DNA of 64,000 bases from Idiomarina piscisalsi. Its GTDB lineage: Bacteria; Pseudomonadota; Gammaproteobacteria; Enterobacterales; Alteromonadaceae. Below the pieces are notes generated by a model, which was not told the origin of the DNA, made no database searches, and saw only the letters and a list, made by a program, of their open reading frames with translations. The DNA lies in assembly GCF_002211765.1 (NCBI RefSeq), contig NZ_CP022133.1, positions 62,001 through 126,000 of the forward strand, written 5' to 3'. The position numbers and the translations under genes were made by a program. Shown piece after piece: positions 34,972 to 45,033 of the stretch (position 1 is the first letter of the stretch; every line of letters begins with the position of its first letter).

Positions 34972-37900
34972 GTGAGTGAATTAACCCCCGGCTTTATTGT
35001 CGCGCACGGACACCGTTTGGAAGACTTAACGGATGTGGCCGTCAAATTCACTCAGAACTATCCGCTGGCGCCGCTGGAGCAGGAAACCGTGCTGGTGCAA
35101 AGCAATGGTATTGCACAGTGGCTGAAAATTAACTTAGCGCAAGCCAGTGGCATTGCTGCCATGGTAGATGTCACGCTCCCCGCACGCTTTCAGTGGCAGG
35201 CTTATCGCGCCATTTTAGGTGACGACATTCCCAAAACCTCGCCGTTTGATAAAGACCGCCTGACTTGGCGGTTAATGCGTTTATTACCCGACCTTATTGC
35301 CGAGAACAAGCACTTCGCGCCGCTGAAGCACTACACTTCGGACGACAACGACGGGCGTAAGCTTTATCAGCTCAGTGGGCGCTTAGCCGATTTATTTGAC
35401 CAGTACGCGGTGTATCGCGCCGACTGGCTCGATAACTGGGTTAAAGGCCATGACGTTTTGGAAAACAATGAGCCGCTTGAAGCGGAACAATTGTGGCAGC
35501 CGGAATTGTGGCGCGCGGTAAGTAATGACATTGGCATTGATGATTACTGGAATAACCGGGCGGAGCTGCATCAGCGTTTTATTGATACGGCAAAAAGTTT
35601 GTCGCAACGTCCTTCCGGTATGCCCCCTCGCGTGGTTGTTTTTGGTATCTCGTCACTGCCGCAACAAATGCTGCAAGTGCTGGATGCGATAAAAGGGTAT
35701 ACGCAGATTTTGCTGTGCGTGCACAACCCGTCGCAGTTTCACTGGGCCGATATTGTTGACGGTAAAGAAGCACTGCGCGAGGCCGTTAAAACCGCTTCCC
35801 GTTTAAAACACAAACCGGAACTGCCGGATGAACCGGATGATGACGAACTGCATCAGCTGGCGCATCCGCTGCTGGCGTCCTGGGGTAAACAAGGTCGTGA
35901 TTATATTCGTCTGCTCGACTTATACGATGAAACGCTCGCCAAGCAGGAAGCCTTTAATACCGTAAAACTAGAACTGTTTGAGCCTCACGACACCGATCAC
36001 TTACTGGCTCAGATACAGGATGATATTTTAAACCTGCGTCCGGTTCAGGAAACGCGTGAATGTTGGCCAACTCCGCCAGAAACGGATAAGTCGTTGCAGT
36101 TTCATGTCTGCCATAGCCCGCAACGCGAGCTGGAAGTGCTGCATGATCAGTTATTGGACGCGTTCGCTCGCGATCCGGAATTAAAACCGCGCGATGTGAT
36201 GGTCATGCTGCCCGATGTGAACACCTACGCGCCCTACATTGACGCGGTATTTGGGCGTTATCATCATCGCGCCGGCGAGCGTGACCCGCGCGCCATTCCT
36301 TATACCATTGCCGACCAGGGCGAGCGCCATCAGCGGCCGTTAATGATAGCGCTGGAGTTGTTGTTGCAGGCCGACCAGCTGCGTTTTACCCAAACCGATT
36401 TGTTCAACCTGTTGTCGGCGCCGGCAGTGCAGCAGCGCTTTGATATTCATGATGACGACCTGCCGCAATTAAAGCGCTGGGTGAGCGAAGCTGGTGCGCG
36501 ATGGGGTTTGAACAGCCAACAGCGTGAGCAGTTTTATATGCCGCCGACAGAGGAAAGGAATAGCTGGTGGTTTGCGCTTAAACGAATGATTGCAGGTTAT
36601 GCTATTGGAGAGCTGGAGGCAAATGACGCCTCACCATGGCATGACATTGAGCCTTATGCTGAAGTATCGGGCCTGAGCGCTGCTCTCGTTGGTTGCCTGG
36701 CGGATGTTGTACGCACGATAGAGTCATGGTGGCGGCGCACGCAATCTGCACAGCCATTAACGGACTGGGTGTTGCATGGCGAGTGGCTGTTACAGCAATT
36801 CTTTGAGACCGACGACGACAGTGACCGCTTACTGTTGGCCAAGCTTAGCGATGAGTTGTATCAGCTGCGGGATATTGGCGTTGAAGCTGACAATGACTCG
36901 CTGTTGCGCTTACCGATATTCAAAGACGCTTGGCTGGAGCGTGTTGACCAGCAAAACCTGAACCAACGGTTTTTAGCCGGTGCAGTGAATTTTGCTACGC
37001 TGATGCCCATGCGCGCCATTCCTTTTAAATACGTTTGTGTGTTGGGAATGAACGAAAGCGATTATCCGCGCTCGGTGCCGCGGGTGGACTTTGATTTAAT
37101 GACGGATCGCTATCGCCCCGGGGACCGTTCCCGGCGTGACGATGACCGCTATTTGTTTTTGGAAGCGATGCTGTCAGCGCGAAACTGTTTTTACGTCAGC
37201 TGGGTGGGGTACAGCGCCAAAGATAACAGTGAGCGCACACCGTCGGTATTAGTCGCGCAGTTGCGTGACCATCTTGAGCAGGGCTGGGGTATTGACGTTA
37301 AAAGCCTGACCGTGGAACATAAGCTGCAACCCTTTAACTCGTCATACTTCATTCAGGAGCGGCCTGAGTATTTCACTTACGCCAGTGAGTGGGCGTTGGC
37401 GCATAATGGCTCTAAAAACACCCACTCAACAACGTCTCAGAGTAAGCCGGAAAGTGTCGAACGCACCCTCAGTATTAACGACATTAAACGTTTTATCGAA
37501 GAGCCTGCGCGACTTTACTTTAACTGGCATCTTGATACCTATTTTGGTAGCGAAAGCGAAGACCTGGACGACAGTGAAGCCTTCGTGATGGATAACCTGC
37601 AAAGCTGGACACTTATTACTCGTATGGTCGAATGCGGTAAACGTGCCTTGTTGCAAGGTGGGGGCACGGAAGCGGCCTTGTTAAAGGAGCTGAACCGAAT
37701 CAATCGCGAAGGCGCGTTGGGTATAGGCGCTATTGCCGAGCAAAATGGCTTGGAGCTGCTTGATCAAGCCGACAAAATACTGGGTTCTTATCAGCAGGGT
37801 ATTGCCGGTTACAGTCAGTTTAATGAGTTCCCTATTGAAGTCGGCTTCGAACATAACGGCCTGATTATCGACGACACCATTACCGGCTTGCACACCAATG

Positions 37901-38427
37901 AGCAGGGCGAGCGGCTTTGGGTGATGACCTCAGCGAGTAAAATCGCAAAAAATACGAAAAAAGGCGGTGTCGAAGACGGTGGTTGGAAACATATCAGTGC
38001 GTATTACATCGGCTTGATGCTGCTGAATTTGCAGCAACCCACTCGTTTACTCATTGTTTCCAAAGGTGGTTGCCAGTTGCCGGTCGCGGCGATACCGGCA
38101 GAGCTGGCGCTGCAACAGCTCGAGCAACTGCTGGAGCTGGTGACGTTGTCGGTGCAGCGCCCGCAACCCATGCACCTGGAAGTTGCTTTAGCCTGGCTAA
38201 ACACCTTAGATAAAAAAGACAACGACGAAGCGTTGGCGCACGAAGCGGCTCGGCAGAAATACGAAGAAGGCGGCTTTAATATGCCAGCCACAGTGACAAA
38301 AAGTGATTACTGCGGCCGGGTTGCAGATACTTACGAGACGATTATGACGTCGCCGCATTTCCGCCGATTTTTAAATGAACTCTACGACCCACTGCGTTTA
38401 ACCATGGTGCCGGAGGAGAAGTCATGA
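34972..38427 (+). CDS. recC: Exodeoxyribonuclease V gamma subunit RecC
   Basis: An 1151-residue subunit of the RecBCD recombination enzyme. It starts with GTG after AAGGAG; FIVAHGHRLEDL, VLVQSNGIAQWLKI and the conserved PARFQWQAYRAILG block mark the N-terminal inactive helicase domain. In E. coli RecC splits the duplex and recognises Chi. RAIPFKYVCVLGMNESDYPR and DRSRRDDDRYLFLEAMLSAR are characteristic of the RecC core, followed by the nuclease-like C-terminal domain. The 3' end overlaps recB by four bases. A CCATG/CATGG inverted repeat lies upstream (34932-34947). Confidence 0.97.
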   Translation: MSELTPGFIVAHGHRLEDLTDVAVKFTQNYPLAPLEQETVLVQSNGIAQWLKINLAQASGIAAMVDVTLPARFQWQAYRAILGDDIPKTSPFDKDRLTWRLMRLLPDLIAENKHFAPLKHYTSDDNDGRKLYQLSGRLADLFDQYAVYRADWLDNWVKGHDVLENNEPLEAEQLWQPELWRAVSNDIGIDDYWNNRAELHQRFIDTAKSLSQRPSGMPPRVVVFGISSLPQQMLQVLDAIKGYTQILLCVHNPSQFHWADIVDGKEALREAVKTASRLKHKPELPDEPDDDELHQLAHPLLASWGKQGRDYIRLLDLYDETLAKQEAFNTVKLELFEPHDTDHLLAQIQDDILNLRPVQETRECWPTPPETDKSLQFHVCHSPQRELEVLHDQLLDAFARDPELKPRDVMVMLPDVNTYAPYIDAVFGRYHHRAGERDPRAIPYTIADQGERHQRPLMIALELLLQADQLRFTQTDLFNLLSAPAVQQRFDIHDDDLPQLKRWVSEAGARWGLNSQQREQFYMPPTEERNSWWFALKRMIAGYAIGELEANDASPWHDIEPYAEVSGLSAALVGCLADVVRTIESWWRRTQSAQPLTDWVLHGEWLLQQFFETDDDSDRLLLAKLSDELYQLRDIGVEADNDSLLRLPIFKDAWLERVDQQNLNQRFLAGAVNFATLMPMRAIPFKYVCVLGMNESDYPRSVPRVDFDLMTDRYRPGDRSRRDDDRYLFLEAMLSARNCFYVSWVGYSAKDNSERTPSVLVAQLRDHLEQGWGIDVKSLTVEHKLQPFNSSYFIQERPEYFTYASEWALAHNGSKNTHSTTSQSKPESVERTLSINDIKRFIEEPARLYFNWHLDTYFGSESEDLDDSEAFVMDNLQSWTLITRMVECGKRALLQGGGTEAALLKELNRINREGALGIGAIAEQNGLELLDQADKILGSYQQGIAGYSQFNEFPIEVGFEHNGLIIDDTITGLHTNEQGERLWVMTSASKIAKNTKKGGVEDGGWKHISAYYIGLMLLNLQQPTRLLIVSKGGCQLPVAAIPAELALQQLEQLLELVTLSVQRPQPMHLEVALAWLNTLDKKDNDEALAHEAARQKYEEGGFNMPATVTKSDYCGRVADTYETIMTSPHFRRFLNELYDPLRLTMVPEEKS

Positions 38428-41400
38428 GCCAATCGTCAACGCATATTTTGGAGAATCCGCTCGACTTTCCGCTGAACAGCAGTCGCCTGATTGAAGCGAG
38501 CGCCGGCACCGGTAAAACCTACACCATTGCAGCGCTTTATGTGCGGTTAGTGATAGGTCACGGCACGCAGGACACAGCCTTTGAGCGAGAGCTTGTGCCC
38601 AAAAATATTCTGGTCATGACCTTTACTAAAGCGGCGACAGAAGAGTTGAGTGACCGCATTCGTGCGCGCTTAGCCGAAGCGGCCGCCTACTTTCGTGACC
38701 CGGACTCGGTCGACAGTGACCCGTTCTTAGCCAGTTTGCGGGAAGACTGCGTAGCGAAAGAGCAGAACTTAAAACACTTAGCGCGATTACTGGATTTAGC
38801 GTCGCAGTCGATGGACGAAGCCGCGGTTAAAACCATTCACGGCTGGTGTCAGTCCATGTTGAAAGAACATGCCTTTGCCAGCGGCAGTTTGTTTAGTCAG
38901 GACGTCGAAACCGATAATGAGGAGCTGCGTTTGCAGGCAGCCGAGGACTATTTTCGTCGCTTTATCTACCCGGCCGATGCCGAGTTGAGTGAAAAGTTGC
39001 TGGAAGACTTTACCTCGCCTGAAGCCCTATTAGGTTTGACGTACAGTTTAAGCAAAAGCGGGCAGGCACCGGTTGAGGGAGATTTGCAAACGCTATTAAT
39101 TGAGGCGGAGCGTGGCCATAAGCAACGAATTGCGGCGATAAAGCAAGAAGTTGCGCCTATTTTCAATGAATTGATTGATAAGGCGTCACAAGCCAAAGGC
39201 ACTGCCACCAAACTTAAGCAATTTCAGAAATTTGCAAATTGGTGCACAGTCGCAGAGTTGGTTGAGCCGGATGTCACAGCAGCAAACTGGAAAAATATCA
39301 GCGCAGATGAGTTACAAACCTTTGCTGAGGCCAAATTGGGCGGTATGCCGGACAGTTGGAGCGTCTTAGGGCAGCTGCAAGAACGCATTAAGCAAAGCAA
39401 AGTCCAACAAACGCAAGAACTGGCTAAAGTAAAACAGCACGCTGCATTTTGGGTGAATAAACGCTTTGCTGAATTGCAAAATCAGCGCGCCGAAATGGGG
39501 CATGACGACATGCTTACGCGCTTGCGCGATGCGTTAAAAGGTCCTGGCGGTGAAGCGTTGGCGGCGGCTATTCGTAAGCAGTACCCCATCGCCATGGTAG
39601 ACGAGTTTCAGGATACTGACCCCGTTCAGTATGAAATATTCAACCGCATCTACAATTTGGCAGAACCGCATCCAGGCACCGGAATTTTCCTGATTGGTGA
39701 CCCAAAGCAGGCCATATACAGCTTCCGAAATGCCGACATCTATACCTACTTAAAAGCTCGGCGAGACACCGCAGGTCGTCACTATAACCTGGCGAAAAAC
39801 TTCCGTTCGTCGCAGTCTATGGTGGACAGTGTTAATGCTCTATTTGAGCGTGCAGAGGAGCTACCGCACGGCGCCTTTTTGTTCAAATCCAAAGACGACA
39901 ACCAACTGCCCTTTAACCGTGTGGCTGCCAACGGACTGAAGCGTACGTTCAAGCATTGCTTGTTATCGAGCTATTTAAAAACCGCGCCGGCGTTACTTTG
40001 GTCGGTATCAAACGAAGAAAAACGCAATAAAGCCACCTTATTTAAAGCGGCGGCGAACCATCATGCCAACCTAATAGCGTCGCTGCTGAATGACCCGCAA
40101 GCCGGTTATTACAACGCAGACAATGTGCTTGAGCAGCGTGTTAAAACGAGCGACATTGCGGTACTGGTGAATAACTTCAGCGAAGCGAATGCCATTAAAA
40201 AAGCACTGAGTGACCGCGGCCTTAAAAGCGTTTATTTATCGGATCGCGAGTCGGTATTTGCACAGCGCGTGGCTAAAGACTTATTGGCACTGGTTAGCGC
40301 TTGTGCGGAGCCGCGTGATCCTTCACTTATTCGTAGTGCCCTGGCAACGCGGCTGTTAGGGCTGCCGTTTGCAGAATTAGAGCATATTCACAGTAACGAA
40401 CAAGCGTGGGAAGCACGTGTCGAGCAGTTTTTAAGTTATCACGACCAGTGGTTGCGCCAGGGCGTATTGGCGATGTTGCACAATGTATTGCACGACCATC
40501 AGGTACCCGCGACCTTGTTGGAAGACCGTATTTATGGCGAACGCCAGCTATCAGACGTGCTTCATATTGCTGAATTACTGCAACAGCAGAGCCTCGTTTT
40601 AGATGGTATTCCGGCGTTGGTGAATCATTTTGCGGAGCAGGTGAATGAGCGTCACGGCTTTGGTAGCAACAGCCGCACTCAAAGTGACGAGCAGCAGCTA
40701 CGCCTGGAAAGTGACGATGAACTGATAAAAATTATCACCATTCATAAGTCCAAAGGGTTGCAGTATCCGCTGGTATTTATGCCTTTTGTGGCTTATACCC
40801 AGGCAGAGACTCACCGCATAAAGCCGCCGGCGGTATATCACGATGAAAACGGTGAGTTGCAAGTGCTTTGGTCTAAAGACGACGACAATAAACAGCGTTT
40901 AAGCGACGAAATTCTCGCAGAGGATTTACGCAAAATGTACGTCGCAGTGACTCGTGCACAGTATGCCACCTTCATTGCGCTAGAGGCCACCAGTGAGCAC
41001 CGTAATAATCCGCTGTTTTACTTGTTGAACGGCGGTGAAGCTTTGTCTGACGAGCTTTACAATGTTGTAAATGAGCGCTGGCAGCAGAGCGCGCATACGC
41101 AGGTGACACGCCTGGAAGATGATGAGCCCCTGGTCCGTGCGCTAGAGCAGGAGCAGCAGACGCCTAAATTGACGCCTAAAAAGATGCCGGCAGGCCGAAA
41201 ACTCGAACGTTGGTGGGTGGCTAGCTACAGCGCGCTGAAGTATGAAGGCGCGGTGACGAAAAACACACAGGCACCGCAGTCGCCCGACGAAATGAACCTG
41301 CTGGATGAGCGAGAAGACGAGGACGAGCAAGTCGCCAGTGTCGCAGAGCCGAGTGCGGACAGCATTCACCATTTACCCAAAGGCGCCGGGCCGGGCACCT

Positions 41401-42113
41401 TTTTGCATAACTTACTGGAAGAGTCGGCGAATCAGGGCTTTGAAGTAATCGCTCACGACGCCACCGAGCGCACTGAGCTGGTACAGCGTTTTTGTGTCAG
41501 CCCTTTTTGGCAGGAGCATGAGCAGAGTATTGAGCGTTGGTTAAATGCCTACTTGCAGACAGAGTTTGTGCTTAATGCGGACGGCGAGACTGTCAGTCTG
41601 GGTCAGTTGCAGCAATACAAAGCGGAGCCCGAGTTTTGGTTTGGTGCCAGTGTCGTTAACGCACAAACGCTCGATAACCTAGTGCAACAACACACATTAC
41701 CGGGTTACGGGCGCCCCTCGCTAGAGCCTAACTTGCTGAACGGCATGCTAAAAGGTTTTATCGACTTGGTCTTTGAGCATAACGGTAAATATTATGTGGC
41801 CGACTACAAGTCGAACTGGCTGGGTGAAGACGACCACGCCTACAGCGAGGAGGCCATGCGCGAGAAAATACTGCACAGCCGTTATGATCTTCAATACGTG
41901 ATTTATACGCTGGCACTGCACCGCTTGCTAAAAGCACGGCTTGGCGATGAATACGATTACGACACCCACATCGGTGGTGCGGTTTATCTCTTTTTACGGG
42001 GGCACAGAGCCGAAACCGCAGGCGCCTTTTGTGACAGGCCATCCCGTGAATTGATAGAGCAGCTGGATGCGTTATTTGCCGGAGAAAGCGCGACAGACAA
42101 GGAGTCAGTATGA
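38424..42113 (+). CDS. recB: Exodeoxyribonuclease V beta subunit RecB
   Basis: A 1229-residue SF1A helicase-nuclease. Walker A EASAGTGKTYTIA (near residue 25), motif Ia VMTFTKAATEEL, Walker B VDEFQDTDPVQYEIF, GDPKQAIYSFRNAD, motif V IHKSKGLQYPLVFMP, motif VI YVAVTRAQYA. The C-terminal RecB nuclease domain holds GFIDLVFEHNGKYYVADYKSN with the catalytic Asp-Asp-Lys set, preceded by FLHNLLE. It drives 3'-5' unwinding and cuts at Chi. Coding overlaps recC before it and recD after it by four bases each. Confidence 0.98.
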   Translation: MSQSSTHILENPLDFPLNSSRLIEASAGTGKTYTIAALYVRLVIGHGTQDTAFERELVPKNILVMTFTKAATEELSDRIRARLAEAAAYFRDPDSVDSDPFLASLREDCVAKEQNLKHLARLLDLASQSMDEAAVKTIHGWCQSMLKEHAFASGSLFSQDVETDNEELRLQAAEDYFRRFIYPADAELSEKLLEDFTSPEALLGLTYSLSKSGQAPVEGDLQTLLIEAERGHKQRIAAIKQEVAPIFNELIDKASQAKGTATKLKQFQKFANWCTVAELVEPDVTAANWKNISADELQTFAEAKLGGMPDSWSVLGQLQERIKQSKVQQTQELAKVKQHAAFWVNKRFAELQNQRAEMGHDDMLTRLRDALKGPGGEALAAAIRKQYPIAMVDEFQDTDPVQYEIFNRIYNLAEPHPGTGIFLIGDPKQAIYSFRNADIYTYLKARRDTAGRHYNLAKNFRSSQSMVDSVNALFERAEELPHGAFLFKSKDDNQLPFNRVAANGLKRTFKHCLLSSYLKTAPALLWSVSNEEKRNKATLFKAAANHHANLIASLLNDPQAGYYNADNVLEQRVKTSDIAVLVNNFSEANAIKKALSDRGLKSVYLSDRESVFAQRVAKDLLALVSACAEPRDPSLIRSALATRLLGLPFAELEHIHSNEQAWEARVEQFLSYHDQWLRQGVLAMLHNVLHDHQVPATLLEDRIYGERQLSDVLHIAELLQQQSLVLDGIPALVNHFAEQVNERHGFGSNSRTQSDEQQLRLESDDELIKIITIHKSKGLQYPLVFMPFVAYTQAETHRIKPPAVYHDENGELQVLWSKDDDNKQRLSDEILAEDLRKMYVAVTRAQYATFIALEATSEHRNNPLFYLLNGGEALSDELYNVVNERWQQSAHTQVTRLEDDEPLVRALEQEQQTPKLTPKKMPAGRKLERWWVASYSALKYEGAVTKNTQAPQSPDEMNLLDEREDEDEQVASVAEPSADSIHHLPKGAGPGTFLHNLLEESANQGFEVIAHDATERTELVQRFCVSPFWQEHEQSIERWLNAYLQTEFVLNADGETVSLGQLQQYKAEPEFWFGASVVNAQTLDNLVQQHTLPGYGRPSLEPNLLNGMLKGFIDLVFEHNGKYYVADYKSNWLGEDDHAYSEEAMREKILHSRYDLQYVIYTLALHRLLKARLGDEYDYDTHIGGAVYLFLRGHRAETAGAFCDRPSRELIEQLDALFAGESATDKESV

Positions 42114-44014
42114 GCAACTTAACTACCCAAAGCGTGTTCGATGCCCTGAGTCAGTGGCGAGATGCCGGCTGGATACGCTCTATTGATTTAGCCTTTGTCG
42201 ACTTTTTGCAGCAAGCGGGTGAGCGCAATGACGCTGTATTACTCGCCGCCTGCTGTGTGTCGCATCAAGCGGGTCGCGGACACACGCAAGTCGACTTAAC
42301 GGCGTTGATGGATACCCCGGAAACCCTACTGAACCTGCCACCAGAGAATCGACACGCCGCGGACTGCGCCTTGCCGAGTGAGCTTTTTAAGCTATACGGA
42401 TTAGACCTGACCGACGCACTGGCAACCAGCCAAAGCGTCGACGTGAACGGTCACGGAACTGAGCCTCTGGTACTCAACGAAAACACCTTGTACCTGCGCC
42501 GCTATTGGCAGTACGAAACCTTTATAGAGCAAAGCGTTCAGGCGCGCATGCAGGACCGGCCAGTCATTAACGACGAACTGCTAAAAAGTACGCTGGCTAA
42601 GCTTTTTACGCCGACCGAAAACGGCGATATTAATTGGCAGCGAGTGGCCTGTGCTAATACCGTGCGTAACCGTTTTAGTGTTATTACTGGCGGGCCCGGC
42701 ACTGGCAAAACCTATACCGTGGTGCGCTTGTTGACCGCATTGCAGCATCAAGCGCTGACGCTGGGTTTGCCACCGTTGCGGGTATCACTGGCGGCACCGA
42801 CCGGTAAAGCGGCAGCTCGCTTGACTGAGTCTATTGAAAATGAGCTGGAGCAGTTGGTAAAGAACGACAAACTCTCCAGCCTGAAAGACGCATTACTTTC
42901 GATTCAGCCGGAAGGTAAAACCCTGCATCGGTTACTCGGTGTGAAGCCTAATTCTCGCGCCTTTAAACACAATGCGGAAAACCCGCTACGTACGGATGTG
43001 GTTATTGTCGACGAAGCCTCAATGATCGACATAGAAATGATGACGGCATTGCTGAAAGCAGCGCCGAAGCTCGCCCGGTTGGTACTCATTGGCGACAAAG
43101 ACCAGTTGGCATCGGTAGAAGCTGGCGCCGTGCTCGGTAACTTATGCGCAGGCGCCGATGAAGGGCATTACCACAGCGACACCGCTAAGTGGCTGCAAGA
43201 CATTGCTGACACACCAACATTTCCGGCAGAGCTTATCGATGACAAGGGTGAGCAACGCTTGCAACACGTGGTGAAGTTTCGCAAAAGCTACCGCTTTAAA
43301 GGCCCTATTGCCGACTTGGCAAACGCCATTAACCGCCAGGACGATGTGGCCACACAACAAGAAATTGAAAAAGCCAAAGCCGCCGAAGGTGAGCACCCGG
43401 TCAGTGTTTACGAAGTCGACAGCTTAGACGATTCAAGCTTTGAAGCCTTGATTCGCCGTAACCTGACAGCACCGGGTAGCCTGACGTTACACGTCAGGAA
43501 CAATATCGAAACCACCACCAATGCCAACAACATCAACGAAATCGCCCACGAAGCTCTGCAAAACCTAAGCAACTTCCAAATTCTCACTGCCCTGCGCGAA
43601 GGCCCCTGGGGCATGAAAGCCGTAAACCAAAAAGTCGGTGACATACTCGGCGTAAACGCCAATACCTGGTACGAAGGCCGACCCGTTATGGTCACCAAAA
43701 ACGACTACGGGTTGAAGCTCAACAACGGCGACATTGGCATTGCCCTAACAGACCCAGAGCATGGACATCTGCGCGTTGCCTTCCCGGACCAAGAGCACGG
43801 CGTACGCTGGATACTGCCCAGTCGCCTCGCCCACATAGAAACCGTATACGCCATGACCGTACACAAATCACAGGGCTCGGAGTTCAAACACACCGTCATG
43901 GTACTGCCCGATCACGATAGCCCCGTGATGAGCAAAGAGCTGCTGTACACAGGTATTACGAGGGCTAAAGAGCGGTTGAGTTTGGTGGGGAGCAACTTCT
44001 TGCTTTGGAGCTAA
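42110..44014 (+). CDS. recD: Exodeoxyribonuclease V alpha subunit RecD
   Basis: A 634-residue SF1B 5'-3' helicase. Walker A ITGGPGTGKTYTVVRLL, motif II VIVDEASMIDIEMM, motif III LIGDKDQLASVEAGAVLG, C-terminal AMTVHKSQGSEFKHTVMVLP and YTGITRAKERLSLVGS. It is the fast motor of RecBCD. The gene is the third in a tightly overlapped recC-recB-recD unit. The last quarter uses AAC, ACC and CAA codons heavily, but the protein is normal to its end. Confidence 0.97.
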   Translation: MSNLTTQSVFDALSQWRDAGWIRSIDLAFVDFLQQAGERNDAVLLAACCVSHQAGRGHTQVDLTALMDTPETLLNLPPENRHAADCALPSELFKLYGLDLTDALATSQSVDVNGHGTEPLVLNENTLYLRRYWQYETFIEQSVQARMQDRPVINDELLKSTLAKLFTPTENGDINWQRVACANTVRNRFSVITGGPGTGKTYTVVRLLTALQHQALTLGLPPLRVSLAAPTGKAAARLTESIENELEQLVKNDKLSSLKDALLSIQPEGKTLHRLLGVKPNSRAFKHNAENPLRTDVVIVDEASMIDIEMMTALLKAAPKLARLVLIGDKDQLASVEAGAVLGNLCAGADEGHYHSDTAKWLQDIADTPTFPAELIDDKGEQRLQHVVKFRKSYRFKGPIADLANAINRQDDVATQQEIEKAKAAEGEHPVSVYEVDSLDDSSFEALIRRNLTAPGSLTLHVRNNIETTTNANNINEIAHEALQNLSNFQILTALREGPWGMKAVNQKVGDILGVNANTWYEGRPVMVTKNDYGLKLNNGDIGIALTDPEHGHLRVAFPDQEHGVRWILPSRLAHIETVYAMTVHKSQGSEFKHTVMVLPDHDSPVMSKELLYTGITRAKERLSLVGSNFLLWS

Positions 44015-44068
44015 GCAATAAAGCGTGCTAACTTCTAGGTAAGCTATATCGTACAAACTCTGAGGTTA

Positions 44069-44920
44069 GTGCCGTTGCCTATTTCCTTCAGTAATATTGT
44101 TATTAATAGATCCTACACCAGACCTCAATTAGCTGACATTTGGGGGTTGGGTGGTCAACAGGCTATTGCTAGAGGTGTTTTTACTCCAGCTAAAGATAAA
44201 AAAATTGTTCTATTTGTGACCCACGATAAACGAGATGATTCGACACCTTATGATGACCATATATTAGGTGATGTTCTGTATTGGGAAGGTGAAAAAGGCC
44301 ACGCAAATGATTACAGAATAGCTAACGCTCACGCGAGTTCAGATAAAGTTCATTTGTTTTACCGTGTCCATCACCGCGATGCATTCACTTACATGGGTTT
44401 ATTGACTTTAATCGAATTTAAAGAAAAAGAAGATAAACCGAGTGAATTTCAGTTTTTTATTAATCAATTTTCGTATTCTTATGATGATGAATTAAGAGAA
44501 GTCTTAACTAGCTCCGAACAAGCTATTTCAGAAACTAAGCGGGAAGTAATAGTTAATGCTCGTTTGGGCCAAGACCATTTTAGGAGACAATTGATTAGAA
44601 GGTGGCAATCATGCTCAGTGACGGGTGTTGAGAAAGCGGATGTATTACTGGCCTCTCACATTAAGCCATGGTCTTTAAGTTCGGATGGCGAAAAGCTTGA
44701 CGCTTACAATGGCTTGCTCCTTACACCAGCTTTAGATCGACTCTTTGACAAGGGGTTTGTAACGTTTAAACGAAATAGAGAAATAATCCTCTCTAATCAG
44801 TTAGCTTCTTGGGAATATCAAAAAATGGGGATTGATGCCTCGATGAAATTAAGAGAGCTCCCAATAAGAACCGGTGATTATCTTGAGTATCATCGAGATA
44901 TTATTTTTAAGCATATTTGA
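44069..44920 (+). CDS. DUF3427-like / HNH endonuclease
   Basis: A 283-residue protein starting at GTG 44069, with TGAGG five bases before it. The N-terminal half resembles DUF3427 (SYTRPQLADIWGLGGQQ, ILGDVLYWEGEK, HLFYRVHHRDAFTYMGLL), a domain often joined to nucleases in restriction or defence contexts. The C-terminal half is an HNH_2-type nuclease: CSVTGVEKADVLLASHIKPW, then AYNGLLLTPALDRLFDKGFVTF. Base composition is clearly AT-richer than its neighbours, with frequent AGA codons, so it was probably acquired. It stands alone behind recD, with no partner methylase or translocase. Confidence 0.87.
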   Translation: MPLPISFSNIVINRSYTRPQLADIWGLGGQQAIARGVFTPAKDKKIVLFVTHDKRDDSTPYDDHILGDVLYWEGEKGHANDYRIANAHASSDKVHLFYRVHHRDAFTYMGLLTLIEFKEKEDKPSEFQFFINQFSYSYDDELREVLTSSEQAISETKREVIVNARLGQDHFRRQLIRRWQSCSVTGVEKADVLLASHIKPWSLSSDGEKLDAYNGLLLTPALDRLFDKGFVTFKRNREIILSNQLASWEYQKMGIDASMKLRELPIRTGDYLEYHRDIIFKHI

Positions 44921-45033
44921 TGTAACAGGGGATTCGTTAAACTCCAGTAAGGTGTCTATTCTGCTTAGCCTTAGTTGCCACCCAACTAAAATAGCTCTAG
45001 CATATCCCCACTAGCCAGTAACCGACTGATCTC

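Noticed and set aside
44015..45033. A full restriction-modification or defence island after recD
   Set aside because: Only one nuclease gene is present; no methylase, specificity or translocase gene adjoins it, and the next gene is an ordinary esterase.
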